The notes below the pieces were generated by a model that saw only the letters and a list, made by a program, of their open reading frames with translations, did not search any database and had not been told where the DNA came from. Both the position numbers and the translations under genes were made by a program. DNA of 64,000 nt from Rhabdornis inornatus (Eukaryota > Chordata > Aves > Passeriformes > Rhabdornithidae), in the NCBI GenBank assembly GCA_013397075.1, contig VWZS01000187.1, positions 1,488,565 through 1,552,564 of the forward strand, read 5' to 3'. Shown piece by piece: positions 60,236 through 64,000 of this stretch; position 1 is the stretch's first letter, and each line of letters begins with the position of its first letter.

Positions 60236-61770
60236 ACTTATGGATTTGAACAACAGCAAGTGCGGCCCATCAAAGTTGGAGTCTATCTAGACCAATCAAT
60301 AAAAGATATTTAATTTTTCTGCAGATGTTCATAGAAGTTTTAATAGAGAAGAATGGGATTTAAATCAGGGAAACTGCCTTGTCTGCTGGAGCTTTGTAGC
60401 TGTGAGATTAATTCATATAAAATGAGAGATGAGGCTGGCCCAAACACTTAGTACTAAATCTGGAGATAAGAATTCAATCACTCTTGTAGATCATTCAGTA
60501 TTAAAGGTGTGCTTGTCAGTGCTATATTTACATTCTCCCTTCAAAACATTATTTCTCTAATCACTGACAAGTTTCCAGATTGATCTGATTACATGTATGT
60601 TTGACTGAAGACTTTTACATTTCTTTTCTGTAAAGCTTAATATATAAACTCTGTCCTGATGCATCTTTGTTTCCATACCAAGATTCTGTTCCTAAAAATA
60701 CAAGACTGAAAGTTCTGTTTGGCAGTGGGTTTATTATTAACAAAAATTAGCCATTGGCTCCTGTGCAGTGATACCACCAACATGGTTGGGTTACTGGAAA
60801 CCTCCTATGAGAGAAAGCTCCTACAGAAATGCTCCTTGCCATTGGAAGAGCCTGGAGACTGTAATGTTAGTTGTAGTGTCCAGGCAAGTTTAACAGATAC
60901 CTGACAAAAAAAAAAAGCCAATAATTAAATAGCATCTAATCTTGATTGTCCCTATAGAAACTAGAATATACCAGCAGATATAGCTATTTTCTTGTTCAGG
61001 TTGAATGCAGGAGCTCAAATGCTGGAGATCTGTAGGATTCTTTGGGATTAAGTCAGTAAAATACATTACATATATATAAAAACTTCAGCCCTTGATATGA
61101 ATGTTTAGTAGGAAAATAGCATAGCAGAAAATCTGTTGTATTTGTGAAATTTGAACCTTGTTATCACAGTCTTTGTAGCTGTAAAATTGTCCCATCAGGA
61201 AAAGATAATCAATTTATTTAAACTAATATAGTGAAAACGATAATATTTAACTATAGCTGTATACTTGTCTCTTTATTTATACTGACACAAAGTCTATCAG
61301 TGTCAGTGCCAGCACAGGTATGTATAGCCTGGCCCTGCAGTCTGGCATATTTTTATTGAGATTCCGTATCTGGTTCCAGAGAGTTCTTTAAACATTGCTG
61401 CCTTCTGGCATTTTCAGTGTATTAATAATGCATCTTTTTCTTATTATTGCAGGTTTGTTGATATAAAAGACTGCTGATGTAGATAACAGTCAGGTGACAA
61501 ACTTTGTTTTTAAGCTTTGCCATTCAAAGCACTCATAAACTAGCATCCTTGGGAGGCTGAAATCCACTGCTTCTTTGTCTTCCTCCACCACTTACCATCT
61601 TATATGTTTGACAGCTCTCTTGCCTCTGAACAGTCAGTATTTTTCCTGGCCATATGATTGTTTTCATGCTTGAGGAGGACATATGTGTATTTTACATCTA
61701 GAATAGGACTGTGAAAATAAAAACTGTTCCAAATTTTTAAGAGTAAAGTTAGTGGCTGATATAATTTTCC
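60236..61770. other. intergenic DNA with no gene seen
   Basis: AT-rich unique sequence. Short open frames only, with no recognised protein, RNA gene or transposon. Confidence 0.6.
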
Positions 61771-61774
61771 CTCT

Positions 61775-61831
61775 GAATGTTTTAAAATCCCTTTAATATA
61801 GGGATTACATTAAAGGGATTTTAAAACATTC
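61775..61831. repeat. perfect 23-bp inverted repeat with 11-nt loop
   Basis: The left arm, 61775-61797 (begins GAATGTTTTAAAATCCC), and the right arm, 61809-61831 (ends GGGATTTTAAAACATTC), are exact reverse complements over 23 bases. The loop, 61798-61808, is ATAGGGATTAC. One mismatch further out the match continues for three bases (CTC/GAG). It would make a strong DNA cruciform or RNA hairpin. Confidence 0.97.
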
Positions 61832-61835
61832 TGAG

Positions 61836-64000
61836 TTTAGTTGACCATCAGAAAACATTTCTGTAGCCTGGTTTCAGCTACAGAATGTAAAAAAATTCTC
61901 TGATTTGTCTCTCCAGGTAATCGACAAAAGATCTCTTGATGCTGTGTGTATTAAAACAAGCCCATTGTAAACAGAGGATACAGTTCATGTAAGACAGAGC
62001 ATTCTTAGAGGGCAAAAGATTTAATGTGTTAGATAAACCTAATTGCAGTTATTTTAGGTGGAACTGGGTTGTTCTGGAAAATATTTCAAATTTATCTGTG
62101 TTTGTCTAATTTGAAATTAAATTAGCAATTGCTTGTTCTTTAAGAGTATACATCAAATGTGATGTCTTTAATCAAACACACCTGATCCCAAATGCAAGAT
62201 GTCTAGGGAAAATAATTTCTGAGATAAATCTATTCAATTTTGAATGGCAGCTACTTAAAGCCCCTTGCTGTCCTGCAGTGTTGGCTCAGGTACGGTCTAG
62301 CAAGTTCTAGGGCAAAATTTGACTGAGATGGTCACAGGCAACTGTTTAAGGCAGTCCTTCGTGTGCCTGGGGCTGCTGTTAACATAGCATGTAAGCACAT
62401 AACTATGTTTAAAAATAAAAATATTATCCAACCACACAAATTTGCAATGTGTCAGACTTTGCAGGTGCATTTGAAGATGAAGGAGTTGGAACATTAGCGA
62501 AGAGTTTTTTGTCATGGGTGCTAACATGCTGTAGTAATGCCAAGTACATGCTGTGATCTTCATGGAACAGCTGCAATTTCAACAGCTGTAGTCATGTTCT
62601 GGTTTACGTCGCTTGGGGATGCTTTGTTTTAACTTAAGCTAAAGTTTTGTGCCACAAGGCATGAAAATTTAGGGAAGAACTAGTGGTAAGTAGTAAGTTA
62701 ATTCTTAACTACTACTGTTGATGTTATGAATTTACTGCACTCGGAACATCCCAGCTGTGACTAGCAGAGATACTTTGGTTCATTTCTAATAAATGTGAAA
62801 CTGCCTGTGGGTGTGTAAATGTGTCCATCTGGTTTTCTGGAATTGTACTGTCTCCAAACAGGCACCAAATCCCAAAATGCATAAGTCTGTGACTGGCAAA
62901 GTCTCATGGTTGCCTGTAATTTTCATCTTCTTCCCTGATTGCCTCTTATAATAATACTGAGCTTTGGGAGATTTGATCACACACCCAGAGGCCTCTAGCT
63001 CAAAGCATACTGAGGTAATTTGTGTGTATGATGCCAAGTCATAGCATTACATACAAACCACTTTTCAGTTACTCAGTATAAAAAATAACATTTCCACTAT
63101 CCAATGGGGGATAATAATTTTACTCTCTTGCCAGTTGCACGTTATTCATTGACATTATTTTGTCCAGTGGGACATGGAAACAATTAATTTGATTCTAGTC
63201 ATTTCTAGAATCACTGAAGAGTCACTAAAAGGTTTGCTCAAAACTATAGTTATTAGTCTACAATTAAGAGGTTTGTCTTTAATTGTTAATTCAGAAATCC
63301 AGACTATTTTCTCTCATGGGACCCATTTCTTAAAGCCACTTTTAAAAAAGATGGGTAAATTGTGTAATATTATTTCTAAATTTCCCTGCAATATCTGTAT
63401 TTTCATGTAGTCATCTCAGTCACTGAGCATGTTCATTGATTTCATAATAAAGCAGGGAACCGGAGGTTAGATGATTTCTCAAAATACTTTTCAGTTGCAT
63501 TGCAAGAGCTCAAACCAACTATTTTATTTCTGTTTAAATTTTTCTGGAAAAATTCCAGTGGATGAGGCTCAACACTACTCAATTCCATTTATTTTATTCT
63601 TCACTACTCTTACCAGTAGAGTAATTTAATAATATTTCAGTTCCGTTTCCCTTCCTGCAACCAAGATTGCTGCTTTTCACCCTATCTCCGGAAGACGCAG
63701 AGAACAGTTTATTCCCTTCTCTGCTTCAGCCTTTTCCCTTTGGAAGAAAATGTCCCTTTTAGATTTTGCTTCTCTGGATAAAATAAAATCAATATTTTCA
63801 GTCTTTTGTCCTTGTCATATTCTGGACCACTGATTACTATTGTCTTCTCATCAAGAAGAATGATACTCAAAACAAAACACAGCTGAGTGTTTGCCTTGTC
63901 CTGAGGTTTACAAACTGTGCTCTGAAGTATGTGTCAGTATGTTTACAGGCTTTTAGTCAATACTGTTGACTTAAGTCCAGCCTGTGGTCTGCAATGCCTT
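61836..64000. other. intergenic DNA to the window edge, no gene seen
   Basis: AT-rich unique sequence with no recognised coding exon, RNA gene or transposon on either strand. The next gene expected upstream of VCL by mammalian gene order (PLAU) is not visible here. Confidence 0.6.

Overview
The window reads as AT-rich vertebrate nuclear DNA, most likely from a bird. The evidence is one unmistakable vinculin first exon inside a CpG island, three LINE fragments all of the CR1 type (two with avian-style 3' ends), very low repeat density, and no sign of mammalian Alu/B1, L1 or MIR copies. A crocodilian or turtle is a weaker alternative, because they also carry CR1.

Layout. (1) 1-18059 is the 5' part of intron 1 of the vinculin gene (VCL), which is transcribed on the minus strand; I found no other coding exon there. 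(2) 18060-18227 (minus) is VCL coding exon 1: 56 codons, from a start codon in good context to a textbook GTGAGT donor. (3) 17640-19440 is the CpG-island promoter of VCL. It carries a perfect CArG box (SRF), a full palindromic CRE (TGACGTCA), a TEAD-type motif and a CCAAT box. (4) 19441-64000 lies upstream of VCL and contains no coding exon I can support. In mammals PLAU lies on this side of VCL, but I see no kringle or trypsin-like protease exon, so it must lie beyond the window or be absent. This flank holds the CR1 copies, simple repeats, a very clean G-quadruplex motif, candidate CTCF and AP-1 sites, and several inverted repeats.

A second GC/CpG-rich patch lies at about 58.87-59.5 kb, with a smaller one at about 60.1-60.24 kb. 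The larger one contains a 14-bp minisatellite that is G-rich on the minus strand, and it ends in a strong plus-strand splice-donor-like sequence. A TATA-like element lies just before the smaller patch. This is the best candidate for an unannotated promoter or non-coding first exon.

The most unusual structure is a perfect 23-bp inverted repeat with an 11-nt loop at 61775-61831. The VCL promoter motifs agree with the known biology of vinculin as an actin-linked, SRF-responsive focal-adhesion gene. I saw no convincing new protein system. Nearly all long open frames outside VCL are chance frames in GC-rich or minisatellite DNA, or remnants of CR1 reverse transcriptase.
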